Source: Comamonas serinivorans (GTDB taxonomy: Bacteria; Pseudomonadota; Gammaproteobacteria; Burkholderiales; Burkholderiaceae_C). From it: a stretch of 64,000 nucleotides of DNA. Location of the stretch: the NCBI RefSeq assembly GCF_002158865.1, contig NZ_CP021455.1, positions 2,480,001 to 2,544,000 of the forward strand. The letters are read 5' to 3'. Under the pieces are notes generated by a model. It did no database searches. It saw only the letters and a list, made by a program, of their open reading frames with translations, and was not told where the DNA came from. How positions within the stretch are numbered: position 1 is the stretch's first letter; each line of letters opens with the position of its first letter. Shown here one piece after another: positions 43,049 to 51,821 of this stretch. Made by a program: the position numbers and the translations under genes.

Positions 43049-44023
43049 TCAGCGGGCGTTGGCCACGCTCACCGATGCGTTCAAAACGCCCTGCGCGATC
43101 TTGTGCATCTCGCGCACCTTGTCGGTGGTGGCGGCCGCCCCCAGCGGTTCAGGCTTGACCTGCACATGGACCAGGGCCTGTTGCACCTCGGGGTCGGCCA
43201 GGGCTTCCAGCACCCAACGCGTGAGCTTGTCGCGCACCGCTGGCGGCAGGCCCGTGGGCGCGGTCCAGAAGAACGAGCCCCCCATGGCCGCCGTCCACTG
43301 CGGGTAGCCCTGGCTGGCGACGGACGCCACCCCCTTGACCCCTTCTGGGGGCTGATCGCTGCCGAAATAGGCCAGGGCTTTCAGCCGCCCCTCGCGCACG
43401 AAGGTCGTGCTCAACGGATCGATGACCAGGTCGACGTGGCCCGCCACGGCATCGCTCACCGCGGGCGAGCTGCCTTTGTAGGGCACATGCACCAGCTGGA
43501 TGCCGGCCAGCTGCTGGAAGTACTCACCGGCCACATGGCCCGGCGTGCCGACGCCTGACGTGCCAATGGTGACCTTACCCGGGTTGGCCTTGGCATAGCT
43601 CACGAACTCCTGCAGGTTCTTGGCCGGAAAGCCGGGGCGCACGGCGAAGGTGGTGATGCCGTTGCCGATGAAGGCGACCGAGTCGAACGACTTGATCGGG
43701 TCGTAGTTGACCTTGATGAGCTGCGGCGCAATCGCCAGGTTGCCGATGGACGCGTTGAGCAGCGTGTAGCCATCGGGTTTGGCCTGGGCCACGTGCGCGG
43801 CGCCGATGGTGCCGCCCGCACCGGCCTTGTAGTCGATCACGAAAGGCTGGCCGGCTTTGTCCGATACCTTCTTGGCGATCAAACGGGCCACGTTGTCGTT
43901 GGTGCCGCCCGGCGGGTACGGCACGATCACGGTCACGGGTTTGCTGGGGTAAGCGGCTTCGGCCAGCACGGCCAGCGGCGACATCGCCAGCACGGCAGCG
44001 GCGGCAAGGAAAACTCGGCGCAT
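43049..44023 (-). CDS. Bug-family periplasmic solute receptor (TctC-like)
   Basis: This 324-residue protein is a substrate-binding component of tripartite tricarboxylate-type uptake, a family greatly expanded in Burkholderiales. It has a signal peptide ending VLAEA, then YPSKPVTVIVPYPPGGTND, PFVIDYKAGAGGTIGAAHVA, VRPGFPAKNLQEFVSYAKAN and VPYKGSSPAVSDAVAGHVDL. Ligands in the family are carboxylates and aromatics. No TctA/TctB membrane genes are adjacent, as is common for Bug genes. It may serve uptake of the monooxygenase substrate. Confidence 0.9.
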   Translation of the reverse strand: MRRVFLAAAAVLAMSPLAVLAEAAYPSKPVTVIVPYPPGGTNDNVARLIAKKVSDKAGQPFVIDYKAGAGGTIGAAHVAQAKPDGYTLLNASIGNLAIAPQLIKVNYDPIKSFDSVAFIGNGITTFAVRPGFPAKNLQEFVSYAKANPGKVTIGTSGVGTPGHVAGEYFQQLAGIQLVHVPYKGSSPAVSDAVAGHVDLVIDPLSTTFVREGRLKALAYFGSDQPPEGVKGVASVASQGYPQWTAAMGGSFFWTAPTGLPPAVRDKLTRWVLEALADPEVQQALVHVQVKPEPLGAAATTDKVREMHKIAQGVLNASVSVANAR

Positions 44024-44162
44024 GGGTCAACAATCTTGTCAGTCAAAAGAATGACGGCAAGTGTCTTGAAACCCCGCCTGCGCGTGAAGCGCGACTTTGG
44101 CACGAGCTCATGCGAAAACCAACTATGCAGATCGGCTGTTGCAGCATGAGCTATGTTCACTA

Positions 44163-44214
44163 GCAGTATCAGCCAATTGTCGTTGTCAAGAAATCGATCA
44201 GCAAACCATACTCC
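44163..44214. repeat. 52-bp dyad element, copy 16
   Basis: Ends GCAGTATC and CATACTCC; inner CGTT and ATCG. It lies in the divergent space before the FAD dehydrogenase gene. Confidence 0.8.
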
Positions 44215-44671
44215 ATCCACCTATAGAGATGATCAACGCTCGATTGCCCCATTCAGGCTCAGCCCCGCCAAGGGGCTGCGGCTGACAGCCCGACCGAAGC
44301 GCTTGAGCAGGAGACCGCGTGGTCAAGGACCAGGGCCAAGTGGTCACAACCGCCCTGCTCCGTGTTGCGACCGGCTGCAGTCTGTGTGAGCGCATGCGGC
44401 ATCAGGCGCATCCTCGGGCGGCGCAATGGCTGGCTTCATCGCCTCCATGCTCCAACGTGCCCCTCGCGCCGACGCAGCCGGGCCATCAGAAGGCAAGCCC
44501 CTTAGGCATGGCCTGCGCAACCGGTGGCTGGTCGTGCGTCGCCCGCCGAGCCGCCGCGCGCTCACGGTCAGCCGCCCCGCCCAGCCTTGGGGGCTCTGCG
44601 TCGCCCGACCAGCGCACCGCAGGGCCAAGCTACCATGTGCGCCCTGATCGCTCTTCCCCCTGGCTTCACGC
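44215..44671. other. Gene-poor stretch before the FAD dehydrogenase
   Basis: No gene is supported; the long open frames here are GC-driven. Confidence 0.4.
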
Positions 44672-46084
44672 ATGTCCACCCTGATCTCCCATCTGCAATC
44701 CATCGTCGGAACCCCTCACGTGCTGACCGAAGGCGACCTCTCCGCGTACGAACAGGATTGGCGCCGCCGCATCCATGGCAAAGCCCTGGCCGTGGTGCGT
44801 CCGGGCTCGACGGAAGAAGTGGCGCAGGTGGTCAAGGCCTGCGCGGCGGCCGGCGTGTCCATCGTGCCCCAGGGCGGCAACACCGGCATGGTCGAAGGCT
44901 CGGTGCCCGACGAAAGTGGCCAGCAGGTGGTGCTGAGCCTGACGCGCATGAACGCGGTGCGCAAGATCGACGCCGCCAACCTCACCGTCACCGTCGAAGC
45001 CGGGGTGGTGCTGCAAAGCCTGCAGCAGATCGCGGCCGAAGCCGGCTTTCTGTACCCGCTCAGCCTGGCGGCCGAAGGCAGCTGCACGATTGGCGGCAAC
45101 CTGGGCACCAATGCGGGCGGCACCGCCGTGCTGCGCTACGGCAACACCCGCGAACTGTGCCTGGGCCTGGAGGTCGTCACCGCCCAGGGCGAGATCTGGA
45201 ACGGCCTGTCGGGCCTGCGCAAGGACAACACCGGCTATGACCTGCGCGACCTGTACATCGGCAGCGAGGGCACGCTGGGCGTGATCACCGCCGCCACGCT
45301 CAAGCTGTTTCCGCAGCCGGCGGCCAAGCTCACGGCCTTTGCCGCCGTGCCCTCGATGGAAGCGGCCGTCGAACTGCTGGGCCTGGCCCAGCGCGAGCTG
45401 AGCGCGGGCCTGACCGGCTTCGAGGTGATGAACCAGTTCTCGCTGCAGCTCACCGATCAGCACTTTCCAAACCTGCGCATCCCCTTCACCGCCGACCACC
45501 CCTGGTGCGTGCTGCTCGAGAACTCCGACAACGAATCGGAAGCACACGCCCGCGAGCGCTTCGACCACGTGATGGAGCTGGCGCTGGAGCAAGGCCTGGT
45601 GCTGGATGCCGTGATCGCCGAGAGCGTGGCGCAAAGCAAAAACCTTTGGCACATCCGCGAGAGCATCCCCCTGGCCCAGGCGCAAGAAGGCCTGAACATC
45701 AAGCACGACATCTCCATCCCGGTGTCCAACATCCCGCGCTTCGTGGCCGAGACCGACGCCCTGATCGCCGCCGCCACCCCCGGCGTGCGCATGGTGGACT
45801 TCGGCCACCTGGGCGACGGCAACCTGCACTACAACGTGCAGGCGCCGCTGGGCGACGATGGCGAGGCCTTCCTCAAGCGCGAAGAAAAGCGCATCAACAC
45901 CATCGTCTACGAGCAGCTGATGAAGCATGGCGGCTCGATCTCGGCCGAGCACGGCGTCGGCAGCCTCAAGGTGCACTCGCTGCCCAAGTACAAATCGCCC
46001 GTGGCCCTGCAGCTCATGCGGCAGATCAAGCAGGCCCTCGACCCCCAGGGCATCATGAACCCGGGGCGCGTCCTCGAGGCTTGA
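44672..46084 (+). CDS. FAD-binding oxidoreductase (GlcD/D-2-hydroxyacid dehydrogenase type)
   Basis: This 470-residue flavoprotein of the vanillyl-alcohol oxidase fold probably oxidises a D-2-hydroxy acid (glycolate, D-lactate or D-2-hydroxyglutarate). It shows IVPQGGNTGMVEGSVPD near residue 70, GGNLGTNAGGTAVLRYGN near 145, LYIGSEGTLGVITAATL near 195, GHLGDGNLHYNV near 378 with the metal-binding histidines, and AEHGVGSLKV near 427. Family members differ in substrate by few residues, so the exact acid is open. Confidence 0.88.
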   Translation: MSTLISHLQSIVGTPHVLTEGDLSAYEQDWRRRIHGKALAVVRPGSTEEVAQVVKACAAAGVSIVPQGGNTGMVEGSVPDESGQQVVLSLTRMNAVRKIDAANLTVTVEAGVVLQSLQQIAAEAGFLYPLSLAAEGSCTIGGNLGTNAGGTAVLRYGNTRELCLGLEVVTAQGEIWNGLSGLRKDNTGYDLRDLYIGSEGTLGVITAATLKLFPQPAAKLTAFAAVPSMEAAVELLGLAQRELSAGLTGFEVMNQFSLQLTDQHFPNLRIPFTADHPWCVLLENSDNESEAHARERFDHVMELALEQGLVLDAVIAESVAQSKNLWHIRESIPLAQAQEGLNIKHDISIPVSNIPRFVAETDALIAAATPGVRMVDFGHLGDGNLHYNVQAPLGDDGEAFLKREEKRINTIVYEQLMKHGGSISAEHGVGSLKVHSLPKYKSPVALQLMRQIKQALDPQGIMNPGRVLEA

Positions 46085-46090
46085 TGACCA

Positions 46091-46142
46091 GCAGTATGCA
46101 TGGGTTTTCGATGCACGCCGAACGGAAAATCATGCATACCCC
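46091..46142. repeat. 52-bp dyad element, copy 17
   Basis: Ends GCAGTATG and CATACCCC; inner CGAT and AACG. It begins 6 nt after the stop of the FAD dehydrogenase gene. Confidence 0.85.
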
Positions 46143-46314
46143 ATGCCATGCGAATCAAACGCATTCAACAGATGCATGGCTTCTGCACGGGGGCATGCGA
46201 CGGACACGCCCAGAAGCCGGCAAGCCCATCACGACCGAAGGCCCATGACCGCATGGCGCTCGACATCTCTGGTGCAAGGCGGGCAACCGAACCGCCTTGC
46301 ACCGCAAACCGGCC

Positions 46315-46668
46315 TCATGCCACCCGCAGCACGCGCCCGCTGGCCTTGCTGATCAGCACGCGCTGCCGGTCCAGGCGCAGCCATTGCTGATCGCGCCCGG
46401 GTGCCCGCAGACCCTGGCGGCGCCAGTCCAGCGTCACGGCACGCGCCAGCTGACCCCGCGTCAGGCGATCCCCCGTGCGCACGCCGTGTGCCGCCACGAC
46501 GCGGCCCGGGCGGTGGTCAACCGGCTTCAGGCGGTCAGCCTGAACCAGCACGGGGGTGAGCACGATGGCGGAACGGCCTCGATCCTGGGCGTGGGCCTGG
46601 GCCGCGGTGGTGCCCAGCATGGCCGCCAGGGCCAGCGTCACGGCCATGCGCACGGTGTTCAACGACAT
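46315..46668 (-). CDS. Small RcnB-like periplasmic protein
   Basis: This 117-residue protein has a signal peptide (MAVTLALAAMLGTTAAQAHA) and a C-terminal half DRLTRGQLARAVTLDWRRQG, then APGRDQQWLRL and GRVLRV, close in pattern to RcnB, a periplasmic factor in nickel and cobalt homeostasis. The middle is not conserved. GGAAA lies 8 nt before the chosen ATG. The match is short, so the call is tentative. Confidence 0.6.
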   Translation of the reverse strand: MSLNTVRMAVTLALAAMLGTTAAQAHAQDRGRSAIVLTPVLVQADRLKPVDHRPGRVVAAHGVRTGDRLTRGQLARAVTLDWRRQGLRAPGRDQQWLRLDRQRVLISKASGRVLRVA

Positions 46669-47120
46669 GAGGTTTCCTTTCAGCGGCCGCCCTACGGCCA
46701 TGGGTGAATCCTCGTGCCGCTGCGTCAAGCCGCGCTGAACCTGTGCAAAGCGCCGGTGAAGCTGTGCAAACCCGCTGCGCTCAGGCGCCGGCCCTTGTGG
46801 CCTGACGTGCGGGCCCGCACATCGGGCCGCGACGGCAACCGTCACGGGCTGGACGGATCCGCCAACCCGAGCGCACCGCATCCCTGGCCGGCACACGCAG
46901 ACAACAGGGCTCCGCAGGGTGAGAAACGCTGGACCCGCGGCCCGCTGACGTGGATGGCGCCGTTGAACGACGCGGGGCCATGAGCGGCGCAGTGAGGGGC
47001 ATGGAGCAAGGTCGCACGCCAACGGCGTCGGCATGCCTTGGGCCACACGTTTGGGGAAACACAACGCCTGCAGCGGCAAGGCAACTCAGGCCGCCTCCCA
47101 CATGTTCGCCTCAAGATCAT
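46669..47120. other. Gene-poor stretch
   Basis: No supported gene. A CTGTGCAAA word occurs twice, 20 nt apart, near 46740-46770, possibly a regulator site for the RcnB-like gene. Confidence 0.35.
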
Positions 47121-47172
47121 TGAGTATGCCGCCACTTCCGTTGACCAAACAACGGAGAAACAGCAATACCCC
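47121..47172. repeat. 52-bp dyad element, copy 18
   Basis: Ends TGAGTATG and AATACCCC; inner CCGTTG and CAACGG perfect. It lies 5 nt beyond the stop of the minus-strand phosphatase gene. Confidence 0.85.
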
Positions 47173-47177
47173 TTCAA

Positions 47178-48086
47178 TCAAGTTTGCCGACGGGCAGAGG
47201 ATCGGGCAATCGCGGCGTTGATTTCGGCAATCGAGCGCTCGATGGCGTCGTCGTCGAGGTCATCGTAGCTGGAGTCGACTAGGCTGGCCTGGATGGTCGA
47301 GGCAAACACGTCCTCGCTGATCAGGTCGGTGGTGATGCTGTCCAGGTGCGAATCGACCACCGTGGGCATTTGCCACTCGGCCGAGATGACGGTGACGTTG
47401 TCGCCCGTGCTGCCCCCGCGCACCAGGGCCAGCTCCACGAGATCGGGCACGGCTTCCGACACCGGCTTGCTGGCCAGCTGGCCGGCGATCTCATCGTCTT
47501 CGACGGTGCCCCACAGGCCATCCGAGCACAGCAGGAAGCGGTCGCCCTGTTGCAGCTTGATAGGACCGCCGACGTCGAACACCGGCCGGCTGGGCGAGCC
47601 CAGGCAGGTGAACAGCACGTTGCGGTTGACGTTGCCCAGCTTGAACACGCCGCTGGCCTGCTGCTCGGCATACGAATGGTCGCGCGTGCGGGTCAGCAGG
47701 CTGCCATCGCGCACCACGTACAGGCGCGAGTCGCCACAGTGCACCCAGGTGACCTGGTTGTCCTGCAGCAGGCAGGCGACCAGCGTGGTGCGGGGCGAGT
47801 CGAGAAACCCGCGTTCGGCCGCATACCGGATGATCTGATGGTGCGCGGCCAGCAAGGCAGCGCCCAGGAACTCTTCGGGATTGGCCACCGTGGGCTTGGC
47901 ATCGCGCTGGAACATGGCCGACATGGCCTGCAACGCCAGCTGAGCCGCCACTTCGCCCTCGGGGTGGCCCCCCATGCCATCGGCGAGCACGAACAAGGCC
48001 GCTTCGCGCGTGTAGCAATAGCCCATGCGGTCTTCGTTCTTGTCGCGGCCGCCGCGGCGCGTCAGCTGAAACACAGAGAACTTCAT
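47178..48086 (-). CDS. PP2C-type serine/threonine phosphatase
   Basis: This 302-residue metal-dependent phosphatase shows the PPM motifs RDKNEDRMGY near residue 14, FVLADGMGGHPEGEVAA near 33, HCGDSRLYVVRDG near 117, LLCSDGLWGTVED near 185 and STGDNVTVI near 225, which hold the metal-binding aspartates. The last 60 residues form an acidic tail. It follows the kinase gene by 47 nt on the same strand, and the two probably work as a reversible Ser/Thr phosphorylation pair. Confidence 0.92.
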   Translation of the reverse strand: MKFSVFQLTRRGGRDKNEDRMGYCYTREAALFVLADGMGGHPEGEVAAQLALQAMSAMFQRDAKPTVANPEEFLGAALLAAHHQIIRYAAERGFLDSPRTTLVACLLQDNQVTWVHCGDSRLYVVRDGSLLTRTRDHSYAEQQASGVFKLGNVNRNVLFTCLGSPSRPVFDVGGPIKLQQGDRFLLCSDGLWGTVEDDEIAGQLASKPVSEAVPDLVELALVRGGSTGDNVTVISAEWQMPTVVDSHLDSITTDLISEDVFASTIQASLVDSSYDDLDDDAIERSIAEINAAIARSSARRQT

Positions 48087-48133
48087 GGGCCTGCCACCGT
48101 GGATGAAAATGACTGGATCTGCTGGCGGCCGCC

Positions 48134-49123
48134 TCAGCGGCCCAGCACCGTGGCGCCGCTGCCGCCGCGCTTGACCACGCTGTCGAACTTGAGCCGCATG
48201 CGCTCGCCCATGGTGAGCTGCGTGTAGCGACGCTCGCCCTCGCGGCCCAGCTCTTTCTGCAGCGCAAAGACCGACTGCGGCCGGGACAAGGGGTCGAGTG
48301 ACATGCACCACTCGACGACCTCGATCAGGTTGTCCGAGTAGACGTCGCGCAGCCGTGTCAGCGAGAGGGCCAGGCGGTCCTTTTCCTGGCGTTGCGGCGC
48401 ATCGTTGGGCGGATAGCCCTGCATGCAGGCGTAGATGCAGGCGCCGATGGCATAGATGTCGGTCCACGGGCCCATGGTCGCATCGCGGCGGTACATCTCG
48501 GGCGCGGCAAAGCCGGGCGTGTACATGGGCCGGGTGAAATGGCCTTCCTTGTTCAGCACCTCGCGCGCGGCGCCGAAGTCGATCATCACGGCGCGGTCGT
48601 CGTCGGTGATGAAAATGTTGGCCGGCTTGATGTCCAGGTGCAGCATCTTGTGCTGGTGCACAATGCGCAAGCCGCGCAGAATTTCATCGAACAGGGAGCG
48701 AATCGTGGATTCGCGAAACACCTTTTTCTTCTTCAGCTCGCGCGCGGTGACGATGAAATCCTGCAAGGTGGCGCCTTGCAGGTAGTTCATCACCATGTAG
48801 ACGGTTTCGTTTTCGCGGAAGAAATTCAGCACGCTCACCACAGAACCGTGCGAGATTTGCGCCAGCGACCGGCCTTCTTCAAAAAAACTTTTCAAACCCA
48901 GGCGATAGAGCGAGAGCTTCTCGGGCAACACCTGCGGCACCAGCTGCCCGGCGTCCCGTGTGGCCAGGGCCGACGGGAGGTATTCCTTGATCGCCACCTG
49001 CTGGCCATCCTTGTCGATGGCCAGGTACACCACCCCAAATCCCCCCGAAGAAAGCTTGCGGATGATGCGATATCCACCGATGAGCGTGTCCGGCGGCAGC
49101 GGAGCTGGTTTGACCTTTGACAT
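48134..49123 (-). CDS. Hanks-type serine/threonine protein kinase
   Basis: This 329-residue cytosolic kinase has the glycine loop IRKLSSGGFGVVYLA near residue 24, the ATP lysine in VAIKEYLPS, HLDIKPANIF near 167 and VMIDFGAAREV near 185. The catalytic loop is HLD rather than HRD, a known variant. There is no transmembrane helix or PASTA domain, so it does not sense the cell wall directly. It is divergent from yicC across 117 nt. The start is the ATG giving MSKVKPAPL. Confidence 0.92.
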   Translation of the reverse strand: MSKVKPAPLPPDTLIGGYRIIRKLSSGGFGVVYLAIDKDGQQVAIKEYLPSALATRDAGQLVPQVLPEKLSLYRLGLKSFFEEGRSLAQISHGSVVSVLNFFRENETVYMVMNYLQGATLQDFIVTARELKKKKVFRESTIRSLFDEILRGLRIVHQHKMLHLDIKPANIFITDDDRAVMIDFGAAREVLNKEGHFTRPMYTPGFAAPEMYRRDATMGPWTDIYAIGACIYACMQGYPPNDAPQRQEKDRLALSLTRLRDVYSDNLIEVVEWCMSLDPLSRPQSVFALQKELGREGERRYTQLTMGERMRLKFDSVVKRGGSGATVLGR

Positions 49124-49240
49124 AATTTGACCCACTCGACGCGAAGTTGCCGATTTTTTGACAACTTTGCACAAGAATCTACGCGCGCGTTGTCCCGGCA
49201 TGGAATGCCTGGGCAGGCAAAGAACTGGGTGAATAGGAAA

Positions 49241-50152
49241 ATGGCAGTTTACAGCATGACCGGATATGCCAATGTGCAAAAAAGCACCGCATCCGGAACC
49301 GAATCCAGCGCCGTCAACGCCCAGCAAATCGGGCTGGAGCTGCGCTCCGTCAACAGCCGTTTTCTGGACATCAGCTTCCGCCTGCCGGACTCGGCGCGCC
49401 ACCTGGAGGCCCTGTTCCGCGATGCCCTCACCCGCTCACTGCGGCGCGGCAAGGTCGAGCTGCGGCTGACGGTGAACCGCTCGCGGCAAGACGGCCCGGA
49501 AGACCCGTCCGCCGCCCACATGCACCGCCTGGCCGCGCTGCAAAACCACGTGCGCAACTGGATGCCCGACGCCAAGCCGCTGTCGGTGGCCGACGTCCTG
49601 CGCCTGTGCTCGGCCGATGACAGTGCCGAGGTGTCGATCGAGGCCGACGACGCCACGGCCCTGGTGCAAGACGCCATTGCCCAGCTCAAGAAGGCCCGCG
49701 CCAGCGAAGGTGAGCGCCTCAAAAGCATCTTGCTGGCCCAGGTGGGCCAGTTGCGCGAGCTGGGCCTGCGGGCGCAGCCGCTGATCCCCAAGCTCGTCGA
49801 GCAGCAGCGCGAGCGCTTCCTGCAACGCTGGAACGAGGCCCTCAAGGTCGGCAACGGCGCGCCATTGCCCGAGGCCGCCAACGACCGCGCGCTCGCCGAG
49901 GCGACGGCCTATGCCATCCGCATCGACGTGGCCGAGGAACTCAACCGCCTGCAGTCGCACCTGACCGAAATCGAGCAGCTGCTGGGCAAAGGCGGCGAGA
50001 TGGGCAAGCGCCTGGACTTCCTGATTCAGGAGCTGCACCGCGAAGCCAACACGCTGGGGTCCAAGTCCGCCGCGCTGGAACTGACCCAGATCTCGGTCGA
50101 CATGAAGGTGCTGATCGAGCAGTTGCGCGAACAGGTGCAGAACCTGGAGTGA
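49241..50152 (+). CDS. yicC: YicC family endoribonuclease
   Basis: This 303-residue protein starts MAVYSMTGYANVQ, the family signature, and has LELRSVNSRFLDISFRLP near residue 33 and the C-terminal KRLDFLIQELHREANTLGSK near 254. YicC proteins are RNA endonucleases linked to stationary-phase RNA turnover. In related genomes it is followed by gmk; here it is followed by a minus-strand YdcF gene. GGAAA precedes the ATG. Confidence 0.9.
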   Translation: MAVYSMTGYANVQKSTASGTESSAVNAQQIGLELRSVNSRFLDISFRLPDSARHLEALFRDALTRSLRRGKVELRLTVNRSRQDGPEDPSAAHMHRLAALQNHVRNWMPDAKPLSVADVLRLCSADDSAEVSIEADDATALVQDAIAQLKKARASEGERLKSILLAQVGQLRELGLRAQPLIPKLVEQQRERFLQRWNEALKVGNGAPLPEAANDRALAEATAYAIRIDVAEELNRLQSHLTEIEQLLGKGGEMGKRLDFLIQELHREANTLGSKSAALELTQISVDMKVLIEQLREQVQNLE

Positions 50153-50215
50153 GCGCCCAAGGCCTGCGCCCTGCAGGCCACCGAGGCGCGTCCCCACACC
50201 TGTTCAACCGGATGG

Positions 50216-50839
50216 TCAGGTGTGGAGCCCGAGCAGCAGCAACGCCTGGAACCAGGTCTCCCGCGCCAGGAACTGCGTTTTTCGCCACAGGCCCACATAG
50301 CGCGTGTGGGGCGTGGGCGCGGGATGCGCATCCAGCCCCAAACGGCGCGCCAGGGTGACCGCGCGGCGCATGTGCAACGGGTCGCTGACCAGCAGGATCC
50401 GTTGCGCCCCGGCTGCCTGCAGCAGCGGCTTGGCCAGGCGCAGGTTGTCGGCCGTGGTGCGCGACTGTGTTTCGACCCGCATGACTGCCGGCGGCACGCC
50501 CTGCGCCAGGGCGTGCTGCTGCGCCACCTGCGCCTCGCTCAGCCCCTGCCCCGACGAGCCGCCCGTGAACACCAGCAAAGGCGCCACGCCGCGCTGGTAC
50601 AGCTGCACGCCGTGGTCGATGCGCGCCGCGAACACCGGGCTGGGCCCATGGCCCTGCACCGCCGCGCCCAGCACCACGATGGCATCCGCCGCCTGCGGGT
50701 CATGCAGCCCGGCATAGCGCCAGATCGAGGCCGCCACGGCGGCCACCCACAAGGCCAGCGCCAGCAGCAGGCAGGCCAGCCAGCGCACGGCGCGCCGTGG
50801 CCACGGGGACGTTGTTGAAGGGCTTGGTGATGCGCTCAT
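50216..50839 (-). CDS. YdcF/ElyC-type DUF218 membrane protein
   Basis: This 207-residue protein has an N-terminal membrane helix (residues 18-38) and a DUF218 domain in the periplasm: ADAIVVLGAAVQGHGPSPVF, LLVFTGGSSGQGLSEAQV, ETQSRTTADNLRLAKPLL and ILLVSDPLHMRRAV. Relatives (ElyC, SanA) affect envelope integrity. The open frame extends further upstream, but MSASPSPSTTS gives the natural membrane topology. Confidence 0.85.
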   Translation of the reverse strand: MSASPSPSTTSPWPRRAVRWLACLLLALALWVAAVAASIWRYAGLHDPQAADAIVVLGAAVQGHGPSPVFAARIDHGVQLYQRGVAPLLVFTGGSSGQGLSEAQVAQQHALAQGVPPAVMRVETQSRTTADNLRLAKPLLQAAGAQRILLVSDPLHMRRAVTLARRLGLDAHPAPTPHTRYVGLWRKTQFLARETWFQALLLLGLHT

Positions 50840-51004
50840 GCAAAAGAAAAGGTGAAGCCACGTGCGCGCGCGCTGCACACGTGTAGGGTTGACAGAACCA
50901 CGGTGCCACCGGCCCGGCTGCCCGCGATGCATGCCCGCTGCAGCGGCTTTCGAGATCTGGCCTCGTGGCCAAAGCTCCCGCGCGAGGCGCAACCGCGGCC
51001 CATG

Positions 51005-51029
51005 AAAAAAGCCGCATGGGCGGCTTTTT
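51005..51029. terminator. Bidirectional terminator after sodB
   Basis: AAAAAAGCCGC and GCGGCTTTTT form a stem with an ATGG loop. It lies 38 nt beyond the sodB stop. Confidence 0.85.
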
Positions 51030-51042
51030 CAGTCATCTGGCA

Positions 51043-51094
51043 GCAGTATGCCAGGCGATTCGTTTATCAGCCAAAGTTCTTGGCCGCAAACTCC
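51043..51094. repeat. Partial 52-bp dyad element, copy 19, overlapping sodB 3' end
   Basis: The left half matches well (GCAGTATG, CGTT at the exact position), while the right half is the sodB coding end with AAAG and CAAACTCC. It may be a half-element or a chance match on the right. Confidence 0.45.
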
Positions 51095-51648
51095 CAGTTC
51101 ACCAGCTTTTCGAGGAAGGTCTCGACGAACTTGGGACGCAGGTTGCGGTAGTCGATGTAGTAGGCATGCTCCCAGACGTCCACGGTCAGCACAGCCGTGT
51201 CGCCCGTGGTCAGCGGCGTGCCGGCGGCGCCCATGTTGACGATGTCGACGCTGCCGTCGGCCTTCTTCACCAGCCAGGTCCAGCCCGAACCGAAGTTGCC
51301 CACGGCCGAGGCCACAAAGGCCTTCTTGAAGTCGGCGTACGAGCCCCACTTCTTGTTGATGGCGTCAGCCAGCGCACCCGTGGGCTCGCCGCCGCCATTG
51401 GGCTTCATGCAGCTCCAGAAGAAGGTGTGGTTCCAGATCTGGGCGGCTTGGTTGTAGATGCCGCCCGAGGACTTCTTGATGACGTCTTCGAGTTCCATGT
51501 TTTCGAACTCGGTGCCCACTTGCAGCTCGTTGAGCTTCACCACGTAGGCGTTGTGGTGCTTGTCGTGGTGGAACTCCAGCGTTTCCTTGCTGTAGTGCGG
51601 TGCCAGGGCGTCGTGGGGATAAGGCAGCGGAGGCAAAGTGCGTTCCAT
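51067..51648 (-). CDS. sodB: Iron superoxide dismutase
   Basis: The enzyme dismutates superoxide in the cytosol. The 193 residues carry the metal ligands in FHHDKHHNAYV (His27), WNHTFFWSC (His73), and DVWEHAYYID (Asp157 and His161). Iron preference is inferred from AAQIWNHTFFWSCM, typical for SodB. A TAGAAT -10 box is present upstream. The final residues overlap a partial 52-bp dyad. Confidence 0.95.
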   Translation of the reverse strand: MERTLPPLPYPHDALAPHYSKETLEFHHDKHHNAYVVKLNELQVGTEFENMELEDVIKKSSGGIYNQAAQIWNHTFFWSCMKPNGGGEPTGALADAINKKWGSYADFKKAFVASAVGNFGSGWTWLVKKADGSVDIVNMGAAGTPLTTGDTAVLTVDVWEHAYYIDYRNLRPKFVETFLEKLVNWEFAAKNFG

Positions 51649-51730
51649 GTGGAATCCTCGTGGTTGGGTTTTGGAGTTGGCGCGGCGTGAGCCGCCTGGC
51701 CTGAGCCAGGCAACGCTGGCCGACCCGGTG

Positions 51731-51736
51731 ATTCTA
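51731..51736 (-). promoter_or_regulatory. Candidate -10 box for sodB
   Basis: Minus-strand TAGAAT lies about 83 nt before the sodB ATG; no firm -35. Confidence 0.35.
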
Positions 51737-51821
51737 GGAACTTACAGCGGCCCCATGACGGACGCGGTTACGAAATGCGCCGCCATCGTCCCGCTGACCA
51801 CCGCGCCTGCGGCGCATCGGC